Shown: piece by piece, positions 43,061 through 52,746 of the stretch
Numbering within the stretch: position 1 is the first letter of the stretch
How the letters are laid out: each line of letters starts with the position of its first letter
Assembly (NCBI GenBank): GCA_036656615.1
Contig: JAVXHY010000001.1
Location: forward strand, 248,001-312,000
Length of the DNA stretch: 64,000 nt
Reading direction: 5' to 3'
Origin: CAUPWF01 sp036656615
GTDB lineage: Bacteria; Bacillota; Clostridia; Lachnospirales; Lachnospiraceae
Program-made: the position numbers and the translations under genes
Notes under the pieces: generated by a model
Database searches by the model: none
Seen by the model: the letters and a program-made list of their open reading frames with translations, nothing else
What the model was told of the DNA's origin: nothing

Positions 43061-46000
43061 CTAATGACTCCTTTTATGTTCACATGCATCCAGGATTTGT
43101 CTTACGACTTTTTGGTCACATTCTTTGGTTGGCTCAAATGTAGGTTTTCCTAAGTAATATCCTTGCAAATAATCAACTCCCAGTTCTATGAGTTGATACA
43201 TTTCTTCTGCTTTTTCTACCCCTTCTGCAATCACTTTAATATTTCGCTTATGAGTGTATGCAACAAGATGTTCAACAAGTGTCTGTTTATTTGCATCTGT
43301 ATGAATATTACGCACAATATTCATATCCACCTTTACATAAGATGGAGAAAGATTTAATAATGCCTGTTCCCCATTATATCCACTTCCGAAATCATCCAGT
43401 GCGATTTCTGCGCCCCAAAGACTCAACTGATTTTTTTTGATTTGCATCACTCTCTCATCTACTTGACTCTCTTCGGTTACCTCTAACACAACACGAGATA
43501 AATATGGTCTAAATTGGGTTACAAACCATTCTATTTCTGCTGTTGTCATAGCGTAATCTGCTAATGAATTTATAAATATTTTACTCTCTTGGGTTATTTG
43601 TTTTTTTGCCACACCAGTAACATATTTATCCATTGCTTTTTCCCAAGTAATGCGTTCAATATCTTGAAGCATGCGTTCGGATTTTGCTAGTCTTAAAATA
43701 TCCAATGGAGATTGAAGTACTGGAGTCGTGCCTCTTAATAAAGCTTCATAACCATATACTGCTCCAGTTTTAGCATCTACAATCGGTTGTAAATGATACT
43801 CTACTAACCCATCCCGAATTAATACTTTTAATTCTTGTTTACGAGCTGAAAGATGCTGTTCCTTATTATATACTCCAAGATCAAATTCCACCATTTTCCC
43901 TTTTGCATTCTGCTTCACTTGATACATCGCAAAATCTGCAAAAAAGATAAGAGATTCATAAGAAGTGCTATCCTTTGGATACCATGAAATTCCTCCTGAT
44001 ACACTTAATGGTCTAGATTCCATTGTTGGCAATACAAACATTTGTCGACGAAGTTCCATCTCTAATTCAAAGATCAGGGTCCTTATTTCTGCTTGTGTCT
44101 CATATCCATAGAAAAACAAATAGAATTCATCACCTGACATTCGTGCAACCAGTGTATCTTCCGGTACATACTTTTTAAAACTCTCTGCCGACCGAATGAT
44201 ATATTTATCACCGATATCATGTCCATAGTTATCATTGATTCCTTTTAGGTTATCCAAATCCAACATTACAAATGCTGCTACTTTCAGCGTTGATGCTCCC
44301 TTTGTAAATAATAATTGTACTTCACGCTGGAATGCTCTTCGATTGATTAATCCAGTTAATGAATCATGATCCCTTTCATATTCAATGCTTTCTTTTTCTA
44401 AAATAGTTTTGGTAACATCTTCTACCAAGCCAATACAATGGCAGGAATCGTCTGTAAACATAACACGTACATAAGTAATTCCTAATTTGTTATTACTTGG
44501 CGGTATTTTTAAAATATAATTTCCTGTATCAGATTCTGCATATAAATACGATTTTTTTGTAATCTCAAGTATCTCAAAGAAACGCTGGTTGGTTAACTCT
44601 GTCATCGGAATATCTTCCATTCCCAAGATATGGAAAAAAAGATCAGTAAGAAATATAGTTTCCTTTGAATAATCAATTTCAAATCCGGCGATTTGTACAC
44701 TGGCCATAGTAAGGATTTGCGCAAATTTAAGCGAAGATTCCATGACCTCTCCACTTAATACCTCAATAGAAACCAGCAATTGATCAATTTCTTTAATCTG
44801 CGTTCGTTCTAAATGTATTGGGCTATTTGCATCTGCCTTTTCCACCTCATCCACTAATTTTTTAACCGGTTTTGCAACCAATGTACTAATCAGTACACTG
44901 CCAAAAACACCAATTAATAATGTAATAAACAAGGCAAGCGTTAATAGCTGGATGATTTCTCGTCCAAATTCTGTTAAATCGTTCATCTGCGCAATTCCTA
45001 TCAATGCCCAGCGTTGATTAACAAAAGGAGTATTGGTATTATACAGCTTTAAATATTGAACATCTGCATAGGTGGGTTCTTGCTTCTTGTCTCCATCCAC
45101 CATACATTGCTTTCCTTCTCCAATAATTTTTGTGCTATGATTCGAATCAGTTGCTCGTGTATATTTAGGACCTGTAATAAGTACATTATCAAATTGGTTC
45201 TTTCCTGTCTTATCAACTCCTAACAAATAAGAACCCATTTCCTGATCCATGATTTCCTTGTAAGGAAGTATTTCTTCCAAGTAATCTAATGAAATTTCTA
45301 CACCAAGTACTCCATAAACTGTACCATCATCTAAAATCAAAGGTACCGAATAAGATATGGCCTGCATTTGTGTTCCTTGCAGAGAATATGGTTCACTCCA
45401 ATATTCATAATCCTTGTAGGTTCCCTGTATCGTGTGATGGTAAGCCTGCTGATATGGTTCATACAAAAATGGATAATACTTTTTATTGTTCTTACCAAAA
45501 TCAAAGGCTGGCTGCCATGTACTATCTGTAGGTATATCCAAGTTTTGGACAATGACTGATGGTGCATACTCAACTAGTAAATCACTGTTTTTTACGGATG
45601 CACCAGATTCCGGATTTGCATCCCGAATATAAATTCCGGGTTTATCGACTAATATATTACTATTTGTGTCTAACTCTAAATCGTGATTATTAAAAACAAC
45701 AAATGCTCCTGTCACCTTATTATTACGCAGCATTGCGATCAAATCTTCTGAAACCTCATCTAATAAAGGTACGCACTGCTCCGACCCTTCATCTAAGGCA
45801 GCAATATTAATTCTCCCCTCATTGGCTAATTGCTCTGTTTTTTGATTCATCGTTTCTACAGTTAAATTAACATCCGACCAATTGTCTAGCATTTCACTTT
45901 CTAAATAATTCTTTCTGTTTATTACTTTTTCCTGCAGAATATCTTTTTCATTTTGATTTAGCTTTTGAATGACTCCTCCATCATATATACTTCCAGCCAA

Positions 46001-46090
46001 TAAAACAATTTCAATAATAACAAAGATAAGCATTGGCAAAAGAATATACTTTATAATTGGCTGCGTCTCTTTTTTATTTTGAGTATCCAT
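43061..46090 (-). CDS. dCache-PAS-GGDEF-EAL c-di-GMP signalling protein
   Basis: A 1,009-residue membrane protein. Spans at about 13-33 and 380-402 flank a large extracellular dCache sensor; a HAMP-like stretch and a PAS-like domain (about 455-560) follow. The GGDEF domain has SGDEF (652-656), with the rest (DLDNLKGINDNYGHDIGD) intact and no RxxD inhibitory site. The EAL domain keeps all catalytic residues: EAL (782-784), Asn841, Glu870, DDFG (899-902), KVD (920-922), EGVE (956-959). It should therefore hydrolyse c-di-GMP; the cyclase is uncertain. An orphan solute-binding protein gene lies 37 bases upstream, a possible ligand-presenting partner. SD AGGAGG is 12 bases before the ATG. Confidence 0.93.
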   Translation of the reverse strand: MDTQNKKETQPIIKYILLPMLIFVIIEIVLLAGSIYDGGVIQKLNQNEKDILQEKVINRKNYLESEMLDNWSDVNLTVETMNQKTEQLANEGRINIAALDEGSEQCVPLLDEVSEDLIAMLRNNKVTGAFVVFNNHDLELDTNSNILVDKPGIYIRDANPESGASVKNSDLLVEYAPSVIVQNLDIPTDSTWQPAFDFGKNNKKYYPFLYEPYQQAYHHTIQGTYKDYEYWSEPYSLQGTQMQAISYSVPLILDDGTVYGVLGVEISLDYLEEILPYKEIMDQEMGSYLLGVDKTGKNQFDNVLITGPKYTRATDSNHSTKIIGEGKQCMVDGDKKQEPTYADVQYLKLYNTNTPFVNQRWALIGIAQMNDLTEFGREIIQLLTLALFITLLIGVFGSVLISTLVAKPVKKLVDEVEKADANSPIHLERTQIKEIDQLLVSIEVLSGEVMESSLKFAQILTMASVQIAGFEIDYSKETIFLTDLFFHILGMEDIPMTELTNQRFFEILEITKKSYLYAESDTGNYILKIPPSNNKLGITYVRVMFTDDSCHCIGLVEDVTKTILEKESIEYERDHDSLTGLINRRAFQREVQLLFTKGASTLKVAAFVMLDLDNLKGINDNYGHDIGDKYIIRSAESFKKYVPEDTLVARMSGDEFYLFFYGYETQAEIRTLIFELEMELRRQMFVLPTMESRPLSVSGGISWYPKDSTSYESLIFFADFAMYQVKQNAKGKMVEFDLGVYNKEQHLSARKQELKVLIRDGLVEYHLQPIVDAKTGAVYGYEALLRGTTPVLQSPLDILRLAKSERMLQDIERITWEKAMDKYVTGVAKKQITQESKIFINSLADYAMTTAEIEWFVTQFRPYLSRVVLEVTEESQVDERVMQIKKNQLSLWGAEIALDDFGSGYNGEQALLNLSPSYVKVDMNIVRNIHTDANKQTLVEHLVAYTHKRNIKVIAEGVEKAEEMYQLIELGVDYLQGYYLGKPTFEPTKECDQKVVRQILDACEHKRSH

Positions 46091-46127
46091 TTCACCATGC
46101 TACCTCCTCTTATCTTTTATACAATGT

Positions 46128-47585
46128 TTATTGAACCAATTGTTCTAATTGCATACTGACATCTTGATACCAGGAATTGAAATTTTCTTCATTTTCAAAC
46201 AAAGCCACCGCCTGTGGAAGCGTCATCCCAGATTGTAGGTTTTGAATAACCACTGCTCGATCTTGATCTGCCTTATCTGCTAACGAATAATCTAATACCT
46301 TACGAACATCATTCGCATGTTCAAATACTTCCATGGTATATAGTTTATTATTATTAACTGTTTGAATTGCCCTTTCTACCACATCCATTACTATCTTTTC
46401 ATGATTTTTAGTAAATTCACCAATCTCCTCTACATCATTGGCTTCTTTTTTAACTGGTAAGTATCCGGAGTCTATAGAAAATTCCTTATTTCTTTTAGAA
46501 TCGGTAAACCACTTGAGAAATTGAACAGATGCATAAACTTGTTTCTCATCAGCAGCAGTTACTACCATCCCTGCGCCTTGTTGAACTGCATAGTCTTTTC
46601 CATCTTTGAATTTTGGTGCTTCCATTACTTTCATATCAATTTTATAGCTTTGTGCATCATTAACAATGACTTCTTTTGGTAAAAATGTTGCCCCTGAAGA
46701 AGAACCTGTAAATGCAATTATACTGCCTGTCTTTACATCATCACTACGGAAACGTCCCGATGCAGCAAAATACCCTTTAATATAAGGCACATAATAATTA
46801 TTCCATAATTTTTCTGCATTTTCCCTAGTAAAATTAACAGTTGCCTTGTCTTTGTCAACCGCAACGATATCTTCACCCAATTGTTTACTTCCAATTACAA
46901 AATAATTGGACATGGAATCTCTTCCATAAAATGCTTTTCCATCATTTGGCTCTGGAGTCAGACTATCTGTCCATTCATAATATTTTTTTGCAATATTTGT
47001 TACACCTTCTATAGTCTTACATTCCGATAATTTACTTTGAGTTGCAGCTGCAAATTTATCCCAATCTGTTTTATTTATTGCAAATATTTCAGTAGATTTC
47101 GCAATGGGCCATATCTTTAAGCTATTGTCCTTTGAAAAACGTCCTTCCTCTATGTAACTGTCTATGTATTCTTCTTGTTCTTTTGTAGTCATGTATTGAC
47201 TTAAATCAGCAAGAACTCCTTTTTTATCAATCTCATAAGCTGTATCTGTATATGCGGCGAAAATATTAGGCATCTCGCTTGCTCCTACTTTCCCATCTAC
47301 TGCTGCCTGAACACTCTCGGCCAATTCTGTTACATTGCCATGATTAGATGCTTTTACAAATACTCCAATTTCTTTTCCCTTTGTTTGATTAAACTCTTCT
47401 ACCAAACCATTAAAAGCCTCTTGCTGTGCCCCACTGTAATAATGCCATAACGATATGGTCACAAGACTGCTCGGATCAAGTATTGTATTTGTATCCTCTG
47501 TTTGTTTCCTGTCAGATGTAGATTGACATGCTGTACACAATATTACAACTAACAATAAAATTATTACACTCTTTATTTTTTTCAT
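46128..47585 (-). CDS. Orphan extracellular solute-binding lipoprotein
   Basis: A 485-residue family 1 solute-binding protein (sugar/MalE-like). The lipobox LCTAC puts the lipid anchor on Cys20. The domain begins LVTISLWHYYSGAQQEAFNGLV and has the usual GVFVKASNHGN and GKDYAVQQGAGMVV segments. No ABC permease or ATPase is nearby, while a dCache-GGDEF-EAL gene follows after 37 bases, so it may serve as a sensor subunit rather than a transporter part. It lies 72 bases after phoR with SD GGAGGGG. The substrate cannot be told. Confidence 0.88.
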   Translation of the reverse strand: MKKIKSVIILLLVVILCTACQSTSDRKQTEDTNTILDPSSLVTISLWHYYSGAQQEAFNGLVEEFNQTKGKEIGVFVKASNHGNVTELAESVQAAVDGKVGASEMPNIFAAYTDTAYEIDKKGVLADLSQYMTTKEQEEYIDSYIEEGRFSKDNSLKIWPIAKSTEIFAINKTDWDKFAAATQSKLSECKTIEGVTNIAKKYYEWTDSLTPEPNDGKAFYGRDSMSNYFVIGSKQLGEDIVAVDKDKATVNFTRENAEKLWNNYYVPYIKGYFAASGRFRSDDVKTGSIIAFTGSSSGATFLPKEVIVNDAQSYKIDMKVMEAPKFKDGKDYAVQQGAGMVVTAADEKQVYASVQFLKWFTDSKRNKEFSIDSGYLPVKKEANDVEEIGEFTKNHEKIVMDVVERAIQTVNNNKLYTMEVFEHANDVRKVLDYSLADKADQDRAVVIQNLQSGMTLPQAVALFENEENFNSWYQDVSMQLEQLVQ

Positions 47586-47657
47586 GTTACCCCTCCAAGC
47601 ACTTTTATTCTACAATAACATATTTACCAACTTTTTCCTACCCCCAATTAAAGCCCT

Positions 47658-48968
47658 TTAAAATATAAGTTCTATCTTTGTACCCTCTTTCTCTTTGCTT
47701 GTAACTTTTATGGTTGCGCCATGCAGCAAAGCTCCGTGCTTTACAATAGAAAGTCCTAATCCCGTTCCTCCTGTTTCCTTGGAATGACTTTTATCCACCC
47801 TGTAAAACCGTTCAAATATGCGTTCCTGATGTTCCAACGGAATCCCAATTCCAGTATCAGATATAATAATCTTAATTCCCTGAAGGGTTCTGCCTGCCCA
47901 TATATTTACTGTACCTTGTTCATAATTATATTTAATTGCATTTTCGCAAATGTTATATATCATTTCATCTAATATTTGCGGAATTCCTTCATATATGACC
48001 GATTCTCCGGAAACTTCAATATGTACTTGCTTTTTTTCTGCCTGTGGTGCTAGTCTGCTGCAAATTTCTCTTGTAAGTTCATACAAATCCACTTCCTTTT
48101 TCTCAATATCCTGACTGTTTTCATCTAGCTTTGAAAGTTTAATAATATCACCAATCAAGCTGATCAAACGGCTGGCCTCATTAAAAATACGCTCCGAAAA
48201 AGCAGGGACATCTTCTGGCTTTACCATTCCATTTTTCATAATTTCAGCATATCCCGAAATAGATGTCAGGGGGGTTTTCAACTCATGAGAAACATTTGCA
48301 GAAAATTCTTTTCTCATTTGAGCTACTTTATCTTTTTCTTTGTTTTGCACATCTATTCCTTTTAACAAAGGAGCAAGTTCTTCATAAACCGTATTTGCAA
48401 ATGGATGTTCTAAATCAATTTCATTAATTGGCCTTATCAAACGTGTTGTTTGCCACCTAGCCAAAAGAACTGCAAAAAGCAGCATAAATGCTGCAATGAT
48501 ACCCATGACTGGTAATAATGTTACTATGGTATCCATAACACTTCCAATTGTCTTGGAAATGCGAACTACTGAACCATCTGCCAGCCGTAGCGCATAATAA
48601 AAAGTTCGTTTCCCCAAAGTATTTGACATTCGGGTCGTTTCTCCTACACCATTCTTAAATGCTGATATAATTTCTGTCCGGTGTTTGTGATTTTTCATCT
48701 TCTTAACATCTTCAACAGAATCATATCGCACAGTTCCATCTTTTCCAATTATCGTAATACGACTGGTTTTTCTGCAATTGTCAATTACCTGTATATATGC
48801 AGTTTCAGACAAATTCAATGCGCTGCTTATATATATTGCTTCCTGCTTCACTTCTTTTTTCATATTATTTAGATTCTGCCGATAGACTAATCCGGTAAAT
48901 AAGACATAGGAAATGCAAAGTGTAACACAAAGGACAATACTCATGCTTCTTTGTATTCTACGCTTCAT
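47658..48968 (-). CDS. phoR: Phosphate-responsive histidine kinase PhoR
   Basis: A 436-residue kinase: two membrane spans (about 5-27 and 152-172) with an extracellular region, HAMP-like linker, HisKA with SANVSHELKTPLTSISG, and HATPase_c (ICENAIKYN, DTGIGIP, GTGLGLSIVK). The order pst-phoU-phoB-phoR identifies it as PhoR. The start was set at 48968, behind a G-run, where it overlaps the phoB stop by 11 bases; the frame is open 14 codons upstream. Confidence 0.9.
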   Translation of the reverse strand: MKRRIQRSMSIVLCVTLCISYVLFTGLVYRQNLNNMKKEVKQEAIYISSALNLSETAYIQVIDNCRKTSRITIIGKDGTVRYDSVEDVKKMKNHKHRTEIISAFKNGVGETTRMSNTLGKRTFYYALRLADGSVVRISKTIGSVMDTIVTLLPVMGIIAAFMLLFAVLLARWQTTRLIRPINEIDLEHPFANTVYEELAPLLKGIDVQNKEKDKVAQMRKEFSANVSHELKTPLTSISGYAEIMKNGMVKPEDVPAFSERIFNEASRLISLIGDIIKLSKLDENSQDIEKKEVDLYELTREICSRLAPQAEKKQVHIEVSGESVIYEGIPQILDEMIYNICENAIKYNYEQGTVNIWAGRTLQGIKIIISDTGIGIPLEHQERIFERFYRVDKSHSKETGGTGLGLSIVKHGALLHGATIKVTSKEKEGTKIELIF

Positions 48969-49638
48969 TCTTTCCCCCCATACGATAGCCAACTCCACGA
49001 ACAGTTTCAATCATCTCTCCTGCTGTTCCAAGCTTCTGTCTTAAGGATCTGACATGAACATCCACGGTTCTAGTTTCCCCATCAAAGTCATATCCCCAAA
49101 TTTCTGTCAATAGGGAATCTCTAGTGAGTACAATATTAACATTCCTAGCCAGTCGTTCCAACAAATCAAATTCCTTTAGTGTCAATGCGATTGGGTTCCC
49201 CTGAACTGTAACTTCATGCTTCTTTGTATCTAAGTTCAAATCCCCCAATACAATCATCTTTGATTTTTCTATATTTCCGGCTCTTCGCAGTACTGCTTTC
49301 ACTCTAGAAATCAACTCCATCATTCCAAATGGCTTTGTTACATAATCATCTGCCCCTGTATCTAGTCCTTTTACCTTATCATACTCTGCACCTTTTGCAG
49401 TTACCATAATAACTGGAATATTTTTTGTTTTTGAAGAACCTTTTAATTTCTTAAGTAAGGTGATTCCATCATCACCAGGCAGCATAATATCAAGCAAAAC
49501 AAGCTCTGGCATTTCTAATGCCAAAGCTTTCATAAAGGATGCTCCATCTTCAAATCCACGAGCCTTCATACCCGTTGTCTCCAAAGTGTACACCACCAAT
49601 TCTCTTATATTACTATCATCTTCTACACAGAATATCAT
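48958..49638 (-). CDS. phoB: Phosphate response regulator PhoB/PhoP
   Basis: A 226-residue OmpR-family regulator. Receiver with VEDD start, phosphoacceptor Asp in VLLDIMLPGDDG and Lys in DYVTKPFGMMEL; DNA-binding domain with LTLKEFDLLERL and VDVHVRSLRQKLG. It is encoded directly after phoU (ATGA overlap) and before phoR, so it should control the pst operon. Candidate PhoP-type hexamers lie upstream of pstS. Confidence 0.93.
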   Translation of the reverse strand: MIFCVEDDSNIRELVVYTLETTGMKARGFEDGASFMKALALEMPELVLLDIMLPGDDGITLLKKLKGSSKTKNIPVIMVTAKGAEYDKVKGLDTGADDYVTKPFGMMELISRVKAVLRRAGNIEKSKMIVLGDLNLDTKKHEVTVQGNPIALTLKEFDLLERLARNVNIVLTRDSLLTEIWGYDFDGETRTVDVHVRSLRQKLGTAGEMIETVRGVGYRMGGKNEA

Positions 49639-50285
49639 TCTTTTTCCCCTTTATGAACACCTGTTATAGAGAATTCTACCCACTCTGCAATATTGGTAGC
49701 GTGATCACCTATACGTTCTAAATATTTGGTAATCATAATCAAATCAATTGCTTTCTCTCCCTGTGAACCGGCAGCTGCAATAAACATAATTAACTCTCTC
49801 TTTACATCATCAAACAATTGGTCCACAAGATCATCGGAAAGAATTACAGTTCTAGTTAATTCTAAATCTTTATTTACAAATGCCGCTACACTGTCTCTTA
49901 CCATTTTACTCGTTTCTTTTGCCATATCTACAATCTGATGGATATCATTTACCTCCGTCATCTTTGCAGAAATAATAATCTCCGCAATATCTGCGGCCTG
50001 ATCACCAATTCGTTCCATATCTGTAATCATTTTAAGTGCTGCAGAGACCAATCGCAGATCCTTGGCAACTGGCTGTTGCTGAAGCAGCAGCTTTAAACAC
50101 AGACGTTCAATTTCCTTTTCCATCTGATCAATTTCTTCATCCTCTCCAATGACTTGCTTGGCTAAGGATACATCCCCATCCCGTAATGCCCGGGTTGCAG
50201 TAGTGATTGCTTTTACACATAACTCTCCCATCTGAATTAGCTGCTCATTCATGTGATCTAACTGTAAATCAAATTTATTTCTCAT
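49635..50285 (-). CDS. phoU: Phosphate transport accessory protein PhoU
   Basis: A 216-residue PhoU with two PhoU helical repeats, each with an E/DxxxD motif (GDQAADIAEI and GDHATNIAEW). It damps PhoR signalling and Pst activity. The start was set at 50285 (MRNKFDLQLDHMNEQ), 2 bases after the pstB stop, with GGGAGG 11 bases before it; the longer frame would overlap pstB by 74 bases. Confidence 0.95.
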   Translation of the reverse strand: MRNKFDLQLDHMNEQLIQMGELCVKAITTATRALRDGDVSLAKQVIGEDEEIDQMEKEIERLCLKLLLQQQPVAKDLRLVSAALKMITDMERIGDQAADIAEIIISAKMTEVNDIHQIVDMAKETSKMVRDSVAAFVNKDLELTRTVILSDDLVDQLFDDVKRELIMFIAAAGSQGEKAIDLIMITKYLERIGDHATNIAEWVEFSITGVHKGEKE

Positions 50286-50286
50286 T

Positions 50287-51036
50287 TTACCCAAACCTCC
50301 CTGTGATATAGTCTTCTGTACGTTTATCTGATGGTATCGAGAATAATTTCTCTGTATCATTGTACTCTACTACCTCTCCAAGTAAGAAAAACGCAGTATT
50401 ATCAGACACACGGACTGCCTGCTGCATATTATGTGTAACCATAACTATAGTATAATCTTTTTTTAATTCCATCGCAAGGTCTTCTATCTTAGAAGTTGAA
50501 ATTGGATCTAATGCCGAAGTTGGTTCATCCATCAGCAAAACTTCCGGCTCAACTGCCAGTGCTCTTGCAATACAAAGACGCTGCTGCTGTCCACCTGATA
50601 TCCCAAGGGCACTTTTCTTTAACCGGTCTTTGGTTTCATCCCAGATTGCCGCATCGCGCAACGACTTCTCTACAAGATCATCCAATTTTGCCTTGGATCT
50701 AATTCCATGAGTTCTAGGTCCAAATGCAACATTATCATAGATGCTCATTGGAAATGGATTTGGCTTTTGAAATACCATACCCACTCGTTTTCTCAATAAA
50801 TTGATATCCATATTCCCATAGATATCTTCCCCATCTAATAAAATATCTCCTTTAATTTTGCAACCCTCTACTAAATCATTCATTCGATTAATTGATTTTA
50901 AAAGTGTGGATTTGCCACAGCCGCTTGGTCCTATAAAAGCTGTAATTTTATTGGATTCAATTTCTAGATTTACCTGTTTTAGTGCCTGAAAGTCACCATA
51001 GAACAAATCTAAATCCTTAATATTAATTTTTTTCAT
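50287..51036 (-). CDS. pstB: Phosphate ABC transporter ATPase PstB
   Basis: A 249-residue PstB. Walker A GPSGCGKST, FQKPNPFPMSIYDNV (Q-loop, diagnostic of PstB), signature ISGGQQQRLCIARAL, Walker B LLMDEPTSALD, His-switch VTHNMQQA. It overlaps pstA by 14 bases. Confidence 0.97.
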   Translation of the reverse strand: MKKINIKDLDLFYGDFQALKQVNLEIESNKITAFIGPSGCGKSTLLKSINRMNDLVEGCKIKGDILLDGEDIYGNMDINLLRKRVGMVFQKPNPFPMSIYDNVAFGPRTHGIRSKAKLDDLVEKSLRDAAIWDETKDRLKKSALGISGGQQQRLCIARALAVEPEVLLMDEPTSALDPISTSKIEDLAMELKKDYTIVMVTHNMQQAVRVSDNTAFFLLGEVVEYNDTEKLFSIPSDKRTEDYITGRFG

Positions 51037-51898
51037 CTTTACTTCCTCTCGTCAACCTTTTTGCTATAAATCCGGAAAACCAGTTGATTCCTACCACCAT
51101 TACCAGCAATACTACTGCTGTAGCATAAGCCTGATCCATGTATAATCCTTCACTGGATAAATTATACATGTGGACTGCCAGGGTTCTGCCTGATCCCATT
51201 ATATTTTTGGGCACAGCTGCTACTGTCCCAGCTGTATAAATCAGTGCTGCTGTCTCACCTACGATTCTTCCTACTGCCAGAATAGTGCCTGCCAAAATTC
51301 CCGGAACTGCTGATGGAAGTACAATGTGAAATACAGTACGAAGCTTTCCTGCTCCAAGACCAAAGCTTCCTTCCCGATAAATATCTGGTACAGACTTTAG
51401 TGCCTCCTCTGTCGTTCGCATAATCAAGGGTAAAATCATAATTGCCAAGGTAAACGCCCCTGCCATTAAGGAATATCCCCACCCCAAGGTGGTAACAAAA
51501 AATAACAGACCAAAAAGACCATATACGATGGATGGGATTCCAGAAAGGGTTTCCGTTGTAATTCGGATGATTGTCACAAAACGTTTTCCTTTTCCTGCAT
51601 ACTCCACTAAGAAAATGGCTGCCGCAATCCCAAGTGGAACTGCTATGATTAAAGACAAACCGGTCATAATCAACGTATTAATGAATGCTGGCATCAGCGA
51701 TACGTTTTCTGTGGTATAAGGAAGGGCAAACAAACTAAATTTGAGATGTGGAATCCCATTGATCAAAATATATGCAATTAAGAACAGGAGCACTGCAAAG
51801 GTTATAAATGCGGAAAGAAAAATAAGTATTACTCCCAATAAAGAAAATGGTGTACGTTTGTATCCGCGTAATTTTGACACTAATACATTTTTATCCAT
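51023..51898 (-). CDS. pstA: Phosphate ABC transporter permease PstA
   Basis: A 291-residue permease with six spans. LVEYAGKGK, TETLSGIPSIVYGLFG, and the EAA loop SFGLGAGKLRTVFHIVLPSA are typical of PstA. It overlaps pstC by 8 bases and pstB by 14, a tightly coupled operon. Confidence 0.96.
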   Translation of the reverse strand: MDKNVLVSKLRGYKRTPFSLLGVILIFLSAFITFAVLLFLIAYILINGIPHLKFSLFALPYTTENVSLMPAFINTLIMTGLSLIIAVPLGIAAAIFLVEYAGKGKRFVTIIRITTETLSGIPSIVYGLFGLLFFVTTLGWGYSLMAGAFTLAIMILPLIMRTTEEALKSVPDIYREGSFGLGAGKLRTVFHIVLPSAVPGILAGTILAVGRIVGETAALIYTAGTVAAVPKNIMGSGRTLAVHMYNLSSEGLYMDQAYATAVVLLVMVVGINWFSGFIAKRLTRGSKDEKN

Positions 51899-52745
51899 TC
51901 CTCATCCTCCCATTTAGTAATGACACACATAAATTAATAATTAAAATAAATATGAAAAGTACTACTGCTGTTGCAATCAGAGCTTCTCTATGTAACTCTG
52001 CTGCATATCCCATTTCAATTACAATATTTGCTGTCATCGTTCTTACACCCCGGACTAATCCGGCTGGCATCCTAGCCTGATTACCTGCTACCATAATCAC
52101 CGCCATGGTTTCTCCAATCGCCCGTCCAATTCCGAGTACAATTCCTGCAACTACACCAGACTTAGCTGCTGGAAGCATTACAAAAAAAATACTTCTTTCC
52201 TTGGTCGCCCCAAGTGCTAGAGCGCCTTCATAATAATGATCTGGAACCGTGCGAATCGCCGATTCTGTAACCCCTATAATTGTAGGTAAAATCATAACGC
52301 CTAATAATACCGAAGCAGTTAAAATACTGCTTCCATTACCACCGAATAGATTTCGAATCAACGGTACTAAAACAACCAATCCAAAGAATCCATATACCAC
52401 AGATGGAATTCCTGCCAAGAGTTCTGTAGATGCTTTTAGGAATGGATATATCTTTTTGGGGCAGTATTTTGCCATAAATACTGAGGTCAAAATGCCAATA
52501 GGCACTCCCACAATAATCGCTCCTGCCGTCACATAGACACTCCCCATAATCATTGGTAAAATACCATAAATATCGTTTTTGGGTCTCCATGTTTCTCCCA
52601 AAAGAAAATTTCCAAACCCAATCTTTGACATAGCAGGAAGGCCATTTGCAAATAAGAAAATACAAATAAGAGCTACCGCAAGTACCGAAGTACAAGCGGC
52701 AATGAAGAACACTCCCTGCATGAATCTTTCTTTCCATGCTTTCAT
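51891..52745 (-). CDS. pstC: Phosphate ABC transporter permease PstC
   Basis: A 284-residue permease with six spans. WRPKNDIYGILPMIMGSVYV and STELLAGIPSVVYGFFG are PstC hallmarks; the EAA loop is ALALGATKERSIFFVMLPAA. It starts one base after the pstS stop, so translation is coupled. Confidence 0.96.
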   Translation of the reverse strand: MKAWKERFMQGVFFIAACTSVLAVALICIFLFANGLPAMSKIGFGNFLLGETWRPKNDIYGILPMIMGSVYVTAGAIIVGVPIGILTSVFMAKYCPKKIYPFLKASTELLAGIPSVVYGFFGLVVLVPLIRNLFGGNGSSILTASVLLGVMILPTIIGVTESAIRTVPDHYYEGALALGATKERSIFFVMLPAAKSGVVAGIVLGIGRAIGETMAVIMVAGNQARMPAGLVRGVRTMTANIVIEMGYAAELHREALIATAVVLFIFILIINLCVSLLNGRMRNG

Positions 52746-52746
52746 A

